Below are positions 28,540-37,885 of a stretch of 64,000 nucleotides of DNA, in pieces. Source of the stretch: Ignavibacteriales bacterium (GTDB lineage: Bacteria > Bacteroidota > Ignavibacteria > Ignavibacteriales > Ignavibacteriaceae). The notes under the pieces are model-generated. The model was given only the letters and a program-made list of their open reading frames with translations. It was not told where the DNA came from and made no database searches. Location of the stretch: positions 558,001 to 622,000 of the forward strand of contig JADJIH010000001.1 in NCBI GenBank assembly GCA_016707115.1, given 5' to 3'. A program made the translations under genes and the position numbers. Numbering within the stretch: position 1 is the first letter of the stretch; the number at the start of each line of letters is the position of its first letter.

Positions 28540-30627
28540 TTAGAATAAAAAGAGTAAAATTATTAGCGAAAATATTACGAGCACAATGTATGTTTGAACT
28601 TTTCCCGTTTGTACTCTACGGAAAATCAAACCAATAAAACCAGTGATATATGCCATCAAGTTAACAAGGCCATCAACTACATATTTATCAAATCCACCGG
28701 TAAAGAAAGCTATTCTGCGTGTTACTTCTGCGGAGCCATTTACAATTCCATCAACTATTGTAGCATCAAACCAGTATATGATTTTACTTAATCCAAGCAA
28801 ACCTGCTACAAATGTTTTATGATATAGTTCATCAAAGTACCATTTGTTAAGCGAGAAATTATAAAGTGGCTTGATTGAATTAGCTAATTTGTCCACATCA
28901 ACTTTTTTCCATTGATAGAAAACAAACGCGGTAAATATTCCTAAGACTGCAACGAATAATGATAAGAACATTGCGGGGTAATGTGCTGAATGCATTGCCT
29001 CGGTATATTTTTCAGAATAAGTAATCTCTCCGTGAATTGAATTATGTTCAGCAACTTGTTCAGTTTCTTTATCAACTTCTGATTGCATAAAATCAAAACG
29101 TGTTGCATTTGGTGCATGAAGTTCAGGTGCGTTAATCCATTTAGTTAAAAACCAACCTTGATCCGCACTGAAAGGATTGGGAGTATAAAAAATAAATATC
29201 GATAAAGTAGCCAACACAGCCAAAGGCATTGCCATTACGAAAGGAGATTCATGCGCATGCTCAAATTTGTGATGATCTCTTGGTTCACCATGAAATGTAA
29301 TGATTATTAATCTGAACATATAGAATGCAGTCATCAATGCAACTAAGAATCCAACAACAGCAAAAATCCAATATCCTGTTAATGATCCGAATGCAAAAGT
29401 ACTTGCAAGTATTCCATCCTTACTTAAAAATCCTGATGTAAGCGGAATACCTGAAATAGCAAGTGAAGAAATTAAAAATGTTGCGTAAGTAAGAGGAAGT
29501 TTCTTTTTTAGTCCGCCCATATTTCTAATATCTTGTTCGTGATGCATTGCGTGAATGACAGAACCAGAACCAAGAAACAAACAAGCTTTAAAGAAAGCGT
29601 GTGTTACAAGATGGAAAAAAGCAAATTTGTAAGCGCCAACTCCAAGAGCCATGACCATATAACCCAACTGCGAAACAGTTGAATACGCTAGAACTTTTTT
29701 AATATCATTTTGGGTAAGAGCAATTGTAGCAGGAATAAATGCTGACAACATTCCAATTACGGCAATGAACATCATTGCATCAGCAGTTAGCAATCCAAAA
29801 ATTCTTATTGTTAGATAAACACCCGCAGCAACCATTGTAGCAGCATGAATCAATGCGCTAACCGGAGTCGGACCTTCCATCGCATCCGGCAACCAAACGT
29901 GAAGAGGGAACTGAGCTGATTTTCCGATGGCGCCCATAAATAAAAGTATTCCGGTTACTGACAACCAGAAATCAGAATTGAATGGAAGTTTACCGGTTCC
30001 AATTGCTTGAAAGATTGTATCGAATGAAAATGTATTATAGGTGAGGAATAAAATTAAAATTCCTGCAAACATTCCGATATCACCAATCCTGTTTACTAAG
30101 AATGCTTTCTTACCTGCATCTGCGGCAGATTTTTTCTCAAACCAGAATCCGATTAAAAGATATGATGATAATCCAACAAGCTCCCAGAAAATATACATCA
30201 TCAAAATATTATTTGTAAGTACAATTCCGTTCATTGAGAAAGTGAAAATTCCAAGATATGCAAAGTATCGGTTATATCTTTCATCGCCTTTCATATATGC
30301 GATAGAGAAGTAATGGACTAGTGCGCTTATCAATGCAACAACAAACAACATTAGAACTGTAATGTTATCTAACAGAAATCCGAGTTTAATGACTAAACTA
30401 TCGCTTAACCTGAACCATTCAAGTTCAGATACAATTTTGTCATCAATAAAATATGAAAGCTTATTAAATGCCAGTACAATTGAAGCAATAAGTACTATTG
30501 AAATAAGAAATACTTCAAACAAATAAATAGATTTTATTTTTTTACCAAGTAACAAAGTAACTGCAAACCCAAGTAGAGGCAGAAATAAAATTGCAAGCGA
30601 AATATTTATTATACTGTTTTCTGTCAT
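28540..30627 (-). CDS. nuoL: NADH-quinone oxidoreductase subunit L
   Basis: The largest antiporter-like subunit of complex I, with a long lateral helix at its C-terminal end. The 695 residues include ELVGLSSYLLIGFWFEK, HVWLPDAMEGPTPVSALIHA and KKVLAYSTVSQLGYM. A hydrophilic, His-rich insert (about 455-545) precedes the last helices. It follows nuoK by 3 bases. Confidence 0.96.
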   Translation of the reverse strand: MTENSIINISLAILFLPLLGFAVTLLLGKKIKSIYLFEVFLISIVLIASIVLAFNKLSYFIDDKIVSELEWFRLSDSLVIKLGFLLDNITVLMLFVVALISALVHYFSIAYMKGDERYNRYFAYLGIFTFSMNGIVLTNNILMMYIFWELVGLSSYLLIGFWFEKKSAADAGKKAFLVNRIGDIGMFAGILILFLTYNTFSFDTIFQAIGTGKLPFNSDFWLSVTGILLFMGAIGKSAQFPLHVWLPDAMEGPTPVSALIHAATMVAAGVYLTIRIFGLLTADAMMFIAVIGMLSAFIPATIALTQNDIKKVLAYSTVSQLGYMVMALGVGAYKFAFFHLVTHAFFKACLFLGSGSVIHAMHHEQDIRNMGGLKKKLPLTYATFLISSLAISGIPLTSGFLSKDGILASTFAFGSLTGYWIFAVVGFLVALMTAFYMFRLIIITFHGEPRDHHKFEHAHESPFVMAMPLAVLATLSIFIFYTPNPFSADQGWFLTKWINAPELHAPNATRFDFMQSEVDKETEQVAEHNSIHGEITYSEKYTEAMHSAHYPAMFLSLFVAVLGIFTAFVFYQWKKVDVDKLANSIKPLYNFSLNKWYFDELYHKTFVAGLLGLSKIIYWFDATIVDGIVNGSAEVTRRIAFFTGGFDKYVVDGLVNLMAYITGFIGLIFRRVQTGKVQTYIVLVIFSLIILLFLF

Positions 30628-30630
30628 TTA

Positions 30631-30942
30631 CTAATCTTTCAGGCTATCAACTTCGTCAATATTTACCGTTGATAAAGTTTTATAAATATTCAAAACAATT
30701 GCTAATGCTATCGCAGCTTCCGCAGCAGCAAGTACAATTACAAAAAGCGCCATTAAATGTCCTTGCAAACCAAAGTTGCCAAAGCGTGTAAACGCAATGA
30801 AGTTTATGTTAGCTGAGTTGAGAATAAGTTCAACACCCATTAAAACCTGGATAGCGTTTTTTCTTGTAACGATGGCATAAATACCCATCGAAAATAAAAG
30901 AGTACTAACAACTAAAAAGTGATTTAATCCAACTTCTATCAT
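30631..30942 (-). CDS. nuoK: NADH-quinone oxidoreductase subunit K
   Basis: A small three-helix membrane subunit (103 residues) with the functional glutamates in GVELILNSANINF and AAAEAAIALAI. It overlaps nuoJ by four bases. Confidence 0.96.
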   Translation of the reverse strand: MIEVGLNHFLVVSTLLFSMGIYAIVTRKNAIQVLMGVELILNSANINFIAFTRFGNFGLQGHLMALFVIVLAAAEAAIALAIVLNIYKTLSTVNIDEVDSLKD

Positions 30943-31439
30943 GCTTCTCTTCTCGCAATCGATGCTGCACCAATAAGTGCTATCAATAAAATAATTCCTA
31001 GTAATTCAAATATAAGAGCATATTCCTGTATAAGCATTGTGCCTAGTGCTGCGGTGGTTGGTAGAGGTGCTTCTGTAGGAAAAGTTTTCCAAGTAGATGT
31101 AATTAAAGCCGCTAACAAAGCGCCTGAAAGTAATCCAACACCAATTACTGCAGGATAAATATTAATTGTGCCGGATTTAATTTCAACATTGGTAATCTTG
31201 TTAGTTAACATCACACCAAACAGTAATAAAATTAATATTCCGCCCACATAAACAATAAGCTGTACAATTGCTACAAAGTCAGCTCCAAGTAGAACATAGA
31301 TTCCTGCAACACCAAAAAAAGTAAATAATAAGAAAAACGCTGAGTATACGATATTCCTGTTTGTAACTACAAAGAATGCGGATAAAACAGTAATTGCAGC
31401 AAACAGGTAAAAAATTATATTATAGGTTAAATCGTTCAA
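30939..31439 (-). CDS. nuoJ: NADH-quinone oxidoreductase subunit J
   Basis: A membrane subunit of 166 residues with five predicted helices. The conserved third-helix region IVQLIVYVGGILILLLF, which contains the pi-bulge helix of complex I, is clear. It begins one base after the nuoI stop. Confidence 0.95.
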   Translation of the reverse strand: MNDLTYNIIFYLFAAITVLSAFFVVTNRNIVYSAFFLLFTFFGVAGIYVLLGADFVAIVQLIVYVGGILILLLFGVMLTNKITNVEIKSGTINIYPAVIGVGLLSGALLAALITSTWKTFPTEAPLPTTAALGTMLIQEYALIFELLGIILLIALIGAASIARREA

Positions 31440-31440
31440 A

Positions 31441-32007
31441 CTATTTTTCCTCTGGCTGATCTTTTTTTATTTCAGGTTTTGGTTCAGATGCTGCTTTTAA
31501 TTTTTCTGCTTCTTTTTCAGCATTGAACTTTGCAAGATTATCTCTTTTTTCCTGTCGTTCTTCCGGAGTTAAAGTTGCAAAATCATAAACTAATTTATTT
31601 CGTTCCCACTCTGCAAACTCATACACATCTGTCATATAGATACATTCAGTCGGACAAGGGAATACGCATAACTGGCAATAACAGCATTTTGCAAAGTCTA
31701 TTGTAAAATTGGTTACCCAAAGCGCCTTCTTTTTCCCGTTAGATGTTTTACCAAGATCTTCACCGGGTAAAGACTTGGTCGTTTCAATTTCAATACAGCT
31801 AACAGGACAAGCTCTTGAGCATTGATCACAGCCAATGCAATCATCCATATTAACATATAATCTGTTACGCTCTCTTTCAGGAAGCTGCGGTTTTACTTCA
31901 GGATACTGAATAGTAACAGATGGAACGAACATATGCTTAAACGTAATCTTCATTCCAATAAAGATTGTTGCTAGGGCCGTATAAATATTTCCGAAATATT
32001 CTTTCAT
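31441..32007 (-). CDS. nuoI: NADH-quinone oxidoreductase subunit I
   Basis: A peripheral-arm subunit binding two [4Fe-4S] clusters (N6a, N6b). Both ferredoxin motifs are intact, CIGCDQCSRACP and CCYCQLCVFPCP. The C-terminal 40 residues are a charged Lys/Glu tail. The 188 residues are slightly longer than in many species because of that tail. It overlaps nuoH by one base. Confidence 0.96.
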   Translation of the reverse strand: MKEYFGNIYTALATIFIGMKITFKHMFVPSVTIQYPEVKPQLPERERNRLYVNMDDCIGCDQCSRACPVSCIEIETTKSLPGEDLGKTSNGKKKALWVTNFTIDFAKCCYCQLCVFPCPTECIYMTDVYEFAEWERNKLVYDFATLTPEERQEKRDNLAKFNAEKEAEKLKAASEPKPEIKKDQPEEK

Positions 32008-33092
32008 TATAAAAGTGTAATCAATCCGATTATTATAAGATTAACAAACGCAATTGGAATTAAATACTTCCAACTTGTTGTCATTAATTGGTCAACCCGT
32101 AATCGAGGTAAAGTCCATCTTAACCACATCTGAACAAAAACAAAAAACAACCCTTTAATTGTAAACCAGGTGAATTGCTCAATTGGAATCATCCAACTTG
32201 CACCGATCAAATCTCCAAAATATCCAATAGGGGATTGATATCCACCTAAAAACAAAGCAACTACAATTGCAGAAACGGCAAACATATTTGCGTATTCAGC
32301 TAAAAAGAACATTGCGAATTTCATTCCGGAATATTCTGTATGATAGCCTGAAACAAGTTCTGATTCGGCTTCAGGAATATCGAACGGAGTTCTGTTAACT
32401 TCTGCCAGTGTGCTTATGTATATTATTAAGAAACCAATAAACATAGAAGGAATTAATAAAAACTTAGAAAGTGTCATTCCTGGTCCGCCAAAGATGTACC
32501 AGTTCCAAGCGTATCCTGTTTGTTGTTCGCTAAGTGTGTGTAAACTCATCGTTCCACTTATCATAACTAAACTTAGCATCACAAGAATAGTAGGAATTTC
32601 ATAACTGATTATCTGAGCAACCGAACGCATTGATCCAAGTAATGAATATTTATTATTTGATGCCCAGCCAGCCATAAGAATTCCTGCAACAACTAAACCT
32701 GTTACTGCAACGATATAAAAAATACCAAGATCAAGTTCAGTTCCTATAAAGTAACTACTGAAAGGAATGGCTGCAAATGCAGCGTAACTTCCAACAAAAA
32801 CAACAATCGGTGCAAGATTAAAAAGCAGCTTATCATTATCTGTCGCAATAATGTCTTCTTTTTGAATAAGTTTTATAATATCTGCAATAGTTTGTTTCCA
32901 TCCATGCCAGCCAGTACGCATTGGACCGAGTCTATCCTGCATATGTGCAGAAACTTTTCTTTCAAGATAAACTGCAAACAATGCAAATGGTAAAATGAAA
33001 ACAAATAACGGAAGTATACTTTGAATAGTTCCTGCTATAATATCTGCAAGAGTTGAATTGCCAAAAAGATCAACTAAAAAATCATACATCAT
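32007..33092 (-). CDS. nuoH: NADH-quinone oxidoreductase subunit H
   Basis: A membrane subunit lining the quinone site, 361 residues and about 8 helices. Signature segments are ERKVSAHMQDRLGPMRTGWHG and the acidic loop NRTPFDIPEAESELVSGYH. It overlaps nuoD by four bases. Confidence 0.97.
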   Translation of the reverse strand: MMYDFLVDLFGNSTLADIIAGTIQSILPLFVFILPFALFAVYLERKVSAHMQDRLGPMRTGWHGWKQTIADIIKLIQKEDIIATDNDKLLFNLAPIVVFVGSYAAFAAIPFSSYFIGTELDLGIFYIVAVTGLVVAGILMAGWASNNKYSLLGSMRSVAQIISYEIPTILVMLSLVMISGTMSLHTLSEQQTGYAWNWYIFGGPGMTLSKFLLIPSMFIGFLIIYISTLAEVNRTPFDIPEAESELVSGYHTEYSGMKFAMFFLAEYANMFAVSAIVVALFLGGYQSPIGYFGDLIGASWMIPIEQFTWFTIKGLFFVFVQMWLRWTLPRLRVDQLMTTSWKYLIPIAFVNLIIIGLITLL

Positions 33093-34204
33093 CTGTCAAT
33101 CTCTCCTAAAACTATATCAATGCTACCAAGAATTGTAACAACATCTGCAACCATATATCCTTTACATAATTCATTTAGAACCTGCATTGTTACAAATGAA
33201 GGAGCTCTCACTTTTACACGATAAGGACTTGTAGAACCATCGCTCATAATAAAATATCCTAAATCACCGCGAGGGTTTTCAACTCGAGCGTAAACATTTC
33301 CTACCACAGGTTTAATTCTTTTAGGTATTGCAGATTGAACATCACCTTCCGGCAATTGATCAAGAGCTTGTTCAATAATTCTACAGCTTTCTTCCATCTC
33401 TAATACGCGAACGTAGTATCTATCCCAGCTATCACCAACTGTTCCATACTTTCCTTCGCCAACTGGTATATCATAATCAAATTTATGATAAATAGAGTAA
33501 GGGTCATCTTTTCTAATATCCCATTTATATCCTGAACCACGTAGGTTTGGTCCTGATACACCATAATTTATTGCAGTATCTATTGGTAATATTCCAACAT
33601 TTGCTGTTCTATCAATAAAAATTCTATTATGACTCAATAAATCATTAATCTCTTTTAAGTTCGGTCTGAATTCTTTGATAAATTCGCGTGTTTTTCTAAC
33701 AAAATCAGGATGGAGATCGTGTGATAATCCACCGATCCATATATAATTATATAATAATCTTGCTCCACAAGTAATTTCAAAAAGATTGAGGACTTTTTCA
33801 CGATCAATAAAGCAATATAAGAAAGGAGTGAATGCACCAATATCAGCACCATAAGTTCCAAGAGCTACAAGATGAGAGGATATACGTTGCAATTCAGCCA
33901 TGATTACTCGAATGTACTCAACTCTTTCAGGAACTTGAATTCCTAAAAGTTTTTCCATTGCGATAGCATAACCAAATTCATTTCCCATCGGTGCCAGATA
34001 ATCCATACGATCGGTATAAGGAACTATCTGGGGATAAGTCATTGCTTCACAATGCTTTTCGAAACATCTATGCAAGTATCCGATATGCGGAATAACATTA
34101 GTAATTATTTCACCTTCTAAGGCAAGTTCTAACCTAAGCACTCCGTGTGTTGACGGATGCTGAGGGCCCATATTTAAAACCATTTCTTCAGTTTTTATCG
34201 CCAT
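33089..34204 (-). CDS. nuoD: NADH-quinone oxidoreductase subunit D
   Basis: The 49-kDa-type subunit that forms the quinone site with NuoB. It has GPQHPSTHGVLRLEL at the N-terminus with the conserved His pair, YLAPMGNEFGYA, and the C-terminal GEIDR. The 371 residues are normal, and it is not fused to NuoC. It starts 9 bases after nuoC. Confidence 0.97.
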   Translation of the reverse strand: MAIKTEEMVLNMGPQHPSTHGVLRLELALEGEIITNVIPHIGYLHRCFEKHCEAMTYPQIVPYTDRMDYLAPMGNEFGYAIAMEKLLGIQVPERVEYIRVIMAELQRISSHLVALGTYGADIGAFTPFLYCFIDREKVLNLFEITCGARLLYNYIWIGGLSHDLHPDFVRKTREFIKEFRPNLKEINDLLSHNRIFIDRTANVGILPIDTAINYGVSGPNLRGSGYKWDIRKDDPYSIYHKFDYDIPVGEGKYGTVGDSWDRYYVRVLEMEESCRIIEQALDQLPEGDVQSAIPKRIKPVVGNVYARVENPRGDLGYFIMSDGSTSPYRVKVRAPSFVTMQVLNELCKGYMVADVVTILGSIDIVLGEIDR

Positions 34205-34213
34205 AATATTGCC

Positions 34214-34702
34214 TTAGTACGGAACTTTCATTCCCTGATAGAACTCAGGATTTTCATAATCTTTTCTTAAAGGATAGCCAGCATCCCAATCATAAGGCAT
34301 AAGTATTCTTCTTAAGTCAGGATGATTTAGAAAAATGATACCCAACAAATCGTAGGCTTCGCGTTCATGCCAATCAGCAGATTTCCAAACCTCAGTTAAT
34401 GTAGAGACTTCCGGCTTATTTCTGTCTGTTGATACTTTTAATGTAATCTTATGTTTAATCTTTGTGGAACCTAAATGATAGTATACTGCAAGTAGCCCAG
34501 CTTTGGGTTCATCAACACCAGACAAATTCATCAAGTCGTCAAATAATAATTCAGGAGCATCATGAAGGAAGAAACAGATTTTATCTATCTCTAAAGGTGA
34601 TGCAATAATAATTGCTTCTGTAGGCTGATCAGTTTTTAATTCCAGATTTGATGCTGGAAAATTATCTTTTAATAGTTGGAAGATTTCTTCAGCTTTTTTC
34701 AT
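34214..34702 (-). CDS. nuoC: NADH-quinone oxidoreductase subunit C
   Basis: A 30-kDa-type peripheral subunit of 162 residues. The family block WHEREAYDLLGIIFLNHPDL followed by RRILMPYDW is present near residues 115-145. It overlaps nuoB by four bases. Confidence 0.95.
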   Translation of the reverse strand: MKKAEEIFQLLKDNFPASNLELKTDQPTEAIIIASPLEIDKICFFLHDAPELLFDDLMNLSGVDEPKAGLLAVYYHLGSTKIKHKITLKVSTDRNKPEVSTLTEVWKSADWHEREAYDLLGIIFLNHPDLRRILMPYDWDAGYPLRKDYENPEFYQGMKVPY

Positions 34703-35190
34703 GCAGTTTTCTTAATCATACTTTCGTGACGAATTTTTTCCTGAAGTTTTAATAATCCCTCTAATAAAGCTTCAGGTCTTGGGGGACAGCCGGGAACGTA
34801 TACATCAACAGGTATTACTCTGTCTATTCCCTTTAGAACATGATATCCATGCTCCCAATAAGGTCCGCCGCAATTAGCGCAACTACCCATTGAGATTATG
34901 TACTTTGGATCTGGCATTTGCTCGTAAAGACGTTTAATACGTGTTGCCATTTTAAGAGTAACGGTTCCAGAAATGATTATAAAATCAGCATGTCTGGGTG
35001 AAGGACGAGGAATTACACCAAATCTATCAAAATCATAATGTGAAGCTGATGTAGCCATCATTTCTATTGCACAACAGGCTAAACCAAAACTAACTTGCCA
35101 TAAAGAAGACAATCGAGCCCAATTAAATAAATCTTCTGCTTTAGCAATTACGATATTTCCATCGGTAAATTCTTTATCTAAAAATCCCAT
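34699..35190 (-). CDS. nuoB: NADH-quinone oxidoreductase subunit B
   Basis: It binds cluster N2, the direct electron donor to quinone. The four ligands are in ACCAIEMM (adjacent cysteines), MGSCANCGG and PGCPPRPE. It is 163 residues long and starts four bases after nuoA. Confidence 0.97.
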   Translation of the reverse strand: MGFLDKEFTDGNIVIAKAEDLFNWARLSSLWQVSFGLACCAIEMMATSASHYDFDRFGVIPRPSPRHADFIIISGTVTLKMATRIKRLYEQMPDPKYIISMGSCANCGGPYWEHGYHVLKGIDRVIPVDVYVPGCPPRPEALLEGLLKLQEKIRHESMIKKTA

Positions 35191-35194
35191 AAAC

Positions 35195-35626
35195 TCAAGC
35201 CTCTACCAATTCTTTTTCAACATCAGGTTTTATTTTTGCTTTGTTAAGTGTAGGAGGAACTACTTTTGGTTTTTCCCATTCAAGATCACCTTTTCTCCAT
35301 TCGTATGCCATTCCTAAACCTAAAAGCACTAAGAAAATTCCACCCACCAAAAATCCTGTTATTCCAAAATCCTTATAAACCATAGCCCAAGGGATTAGCA
35401 TTACAACTTCAACGTCAAAAATTAAGAATATAAGTGCAACTACATAAAATCTGATATTGAATTTTATCCAAGGCGAGCCTTCAGGGTTTTCACCGCATTC
35501 ATAAGTTTTTAGTTTTTCATGAGTTGGTCTTGAAGGTCTAATGAGTTTTGAGAGATATACTATACCAACAACAAATATTATTGCCATTAGTATAAATATG
35601 AAAGCTTTTCCGAATTCTGTCAGCAT
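35195..35626 (-). CDS. nuoA: NADH-quinone oxidoreductase subunit A
   Basis: A three-helix membrane subunit of complex I and first gene of the operon. YECGENPEGSPW and NIRFYVVALIFLIFDVEVVM are diagnostic. I chose the ATG at 35626 (143 residues), because the upstream TTG at 35677 adds 17 polar residues outside the family pattern. Neither start has a strong ribosome site. The operon continues as B, C, D, H, I, J, K, L, M, N; no E, F or G is present. Confidence 0.93.
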   Translation of the reverse strand: MLTEFGKAFIFILMAIIFVVGIVYLSKLIRPSRPTHEKLKTYECGENPEGSPWIKFNIRFYVVALIFLIFDVEVVMLIPWAMVYKDFGITGFLVGGIFLVLLGLGMAYEWRKGDLEWEKPKVVPPTLNKAKIKPDVEKELVEA

Positions 35627-35900
35627 ACTTTTAAAAAATTTTGAATCAAAATTACCAATGCATTTGTGGAATGTCAAGAATTCTTAAATAAAAACATTTG
35701 AGTTAGTAAACACAGAACAATTATTAAGTGGTGAACAAAAGAACTAGATGTGAAATCCAGTGTAAGTAAGCAAAGAATTTCTTTATAACAGAGATGTAAT
35801 TTTTCCAACGATAATTTTATAGTAATATTTTTGATTATTATTTAACTTTCTGCAAGAGTTTTAACTATTTAATAAAGTCTTTCAGTCTGAATTTTAATTT

Positions 35901-37022
35901 ATGCGTCTTACAAAAGCTATTATTAGTATCCAAAATCTCAAAAAGAACTTTCTAAATATCAGAAAGAAAGTTGGTAAAGCTAAAATTATGGCCGTTGTTA
36001 AAGCAGATGCATACGGACATGGTGTAAAAACAATCGTTGAAGCTTTAAATTCATTTGGTAAACAAAAACCTGAGTACTTTGCAGTTGCAACTGCCGATGA
36101 AGGTGTTGAGTTAAGAGAATTAAAAGTTAAGCAGCCGATTTTAATTTTTGATCCAATAGAAAAATATCAAGTTAATAAGTTTTTTAAATATAATTTAATA
36201 CCTTCAGTTTCTACCAAAGAACATCTTAATATTTTACTGACTGAAAAGAGTAAATTAAAATCAAATAAGAAGATTTCAGTTCATATTAAAATTGATACTG
36301 GTATGAATCGGTTGGGAGTTGATTATTCAGAATCTATAAATTTCATTCAAAAAATATCGTTAAATAAAAATTTTGTTATCGATGGAATTTTTACTCACTT
36401 TGCATCTTCGGATGAAGTTGGAAGTGATTATGCAAAGCTACAGATTAATAGATTTGATAAGATAATAGCGGAATTAAAAACAGAGAACATTGACTACGGA
36501 TTAGCCCATGCTGCTAATAGTGGGGCAATTATTGACTTTCCAGATGCATATTATGATATGGTTCGTCCGGGAATTTCATTATATGGATATTATCCTTCGC
36601 TTCAAACCTCAGAATCTATTAAATTGTATCCTGTTATGTCATTAGTTTCTAAAGTTTCAACTGTTAAAAAAATAAAACAAGGTGAATCGGTTAGTTATAG
36701 CAGAAGATATTTTACAAAGAATGAAACTAAAATTATTTCTGTTCCAATTGGTTATGCTGATGGTTTTTCAAGATCGCTAACGAATAAAGCTCAGGCAATA
36801 ATAAATGGTAAAATCTATAATCAAGTTGGCACTGTAACAATGGATAGAATTATGTTTGATGTTGGATCTGATAACATTAAAGTTGATGATGATGTCATTT
36901 TATTAGGAAAGAAAGGCAAACACTCAATAGATGCCTGGGATTGGTCAAAAAAAATAAATACTATTCCTTATGAAATTACTTGTGGAATCAGTAAACGTGT
37001 TCCGCGAGTGGTAAAAGATTAA
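35901..37022 (+). CDS. alr: Alanine racemase
   Basis: A PLP enzyme supplying D-alanine for peptidoglycan. The PLP lysine motif AVVKADAYGHG and IDTGMNRLGVD are present; the catalytic Tyr region is GESVSYSRRYF. The 373 residues are normal. It is divergent from nuoA across a 270-base gap that should hold promoters for both. It overlaps the next gene by one base (TAATG). Confidence 0.96.
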   Translation: MRLTKAIISIQNLKKNFLNIRKKVGKAKIMAVVKADAYGHGVKTIVEALNSFGKQKPEYFAVATADEGVELRELKVKQPILIFDPIEKYQVNKFFKYNLIPSVSTKEHLNILLTEKSKLKSNKKISVHIKIDTGMNRLGVDYSESINFIQKISLNKNFVIDGIFTHFASSDEVGSDYAKLQINRFDKIIAELKTENIDYGLAHAANSGAIIDFPDAYYDMVRPGISLYGYYPSLQTSESIKLYPVMSLVSKVSTVKKIKQGESVSYSRRYFTKNETKIISVPIGYADGFSRSLTNKAQAIINGKIYNQVGTVTMDRIMFDVGSDNIKVDDDVILLGKKGKHSIDAWDWSKKINTIPYEITCGISKRVPRVVKD

Positions 37023-37885
37023 TGGATTTAATAAAGCAATACATAACTCAAAGTATAACAATTGCAGCAAACAATCTGAGATTGAATAATCAGCAGATTG
37101 AAGTTGTTGCATTGTTAAAGCAAACAATTTCCAAATCAGAAAATCTTAGTGATGATCTGATAAATATGAAAAAGATTACAGAACTATCTTTACTTGCAAT
37201 CCGTTTAAATGATATTTATAATTCATTAACCCAAAACCCTATTGATCTACTAAAAATATCAGATCAATTTAAAGAGCATAGCAGATATCTTATAAAAGAT
37301 CTTGGACACATGCTTGATATTACAACTCCTGCTGTATTTAAGACAGCAATTGAAAAACTTAACGGCGCAATAGTTTTTCCAAAAGAAGAGATAAAAATTG
37401 ATTTATCAAAAAGAATTCCTGAAGAAGATCCATTTATAAAATCTGAAACAGAAGAAATAAAAGAAACCATTATTTTTAGTGAAGATATTGAAAATGAAGA
37501 TGAAGAACTGATTCAGAAATTTGAACCGACAATTCTTGGACCTATAAAACCGCTGGATAATGTTCTTAAGAAAATATCTAATAATGAAATTGATTATGAA
37601 GAACTAATAAAATATGCTCAGATTATGGATGACAATGCAGCATTATCACGCAAAATAGGATTTGAAATTCTTTCAGGAATGCATCGTATTGTTTCCAAAG
37701 CATTAATTTTAATAAAAAACAGGGAACTAATGCCAGGTAAAGAAGTTATAGAAAATTTACGCGCGTGTCTTATTGTTATAGTTGCTGTTGTGCGCGGTAA
37801 AGATGTTGATATAAATAGTTATTTAAATAAAGCAGAAGAGTTTGGAAATAAATTAGCAACAATAAAAAGTAAGGAATCTTATTGA
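37022..37885 (+). CDS. Unknown helical protein between alr and manC
   Basis: No family is recognised. The 287 residues are acidic and mostly helical, with no signal or membrane segment. An N-terminal helical domain (1-115) and a C-terminal one (about 185-285) flank an acidic linker near residues 135-165 (SETEEIKETIIF, EDIENEDEEL). It overlaps alr by one base and the manC ATG by one base, so translation is coupled to both cell-envelope enzymes. An envelope-related or regulatory role is a guess from position. Confidence 0.7.
   Translation: MDLIKQYITQSITIAANNLRLNNQQIEVVALLKQTISKSENLSDDLINMKKITELSLLAIRLNDIYNSLTQNPIDLLKISDQFKEHSRYLIKDLGHMLDITTPAVFKTAIEKLNGAIVFPKEEIKIDLSKRIPEEDPFIKSETEEIKETIIFSEDIENEDEELIQKFEPTILGPIKPLDNVLKKISNNEIDYEELIKYAQIMDDNAALSRKIGFEILSGMHRIVSKALILIKNRELMPGKEVIENLRACLIVIVAVVRGKDVDINSYLNKAEEFGNKLATIKSKESY

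Noticed and set aside
35627..35677. TTG start extending NuoA by 17 residues
   Set aside because: The extra polar residues precede the first membrane helix and are not typical of NuoA.
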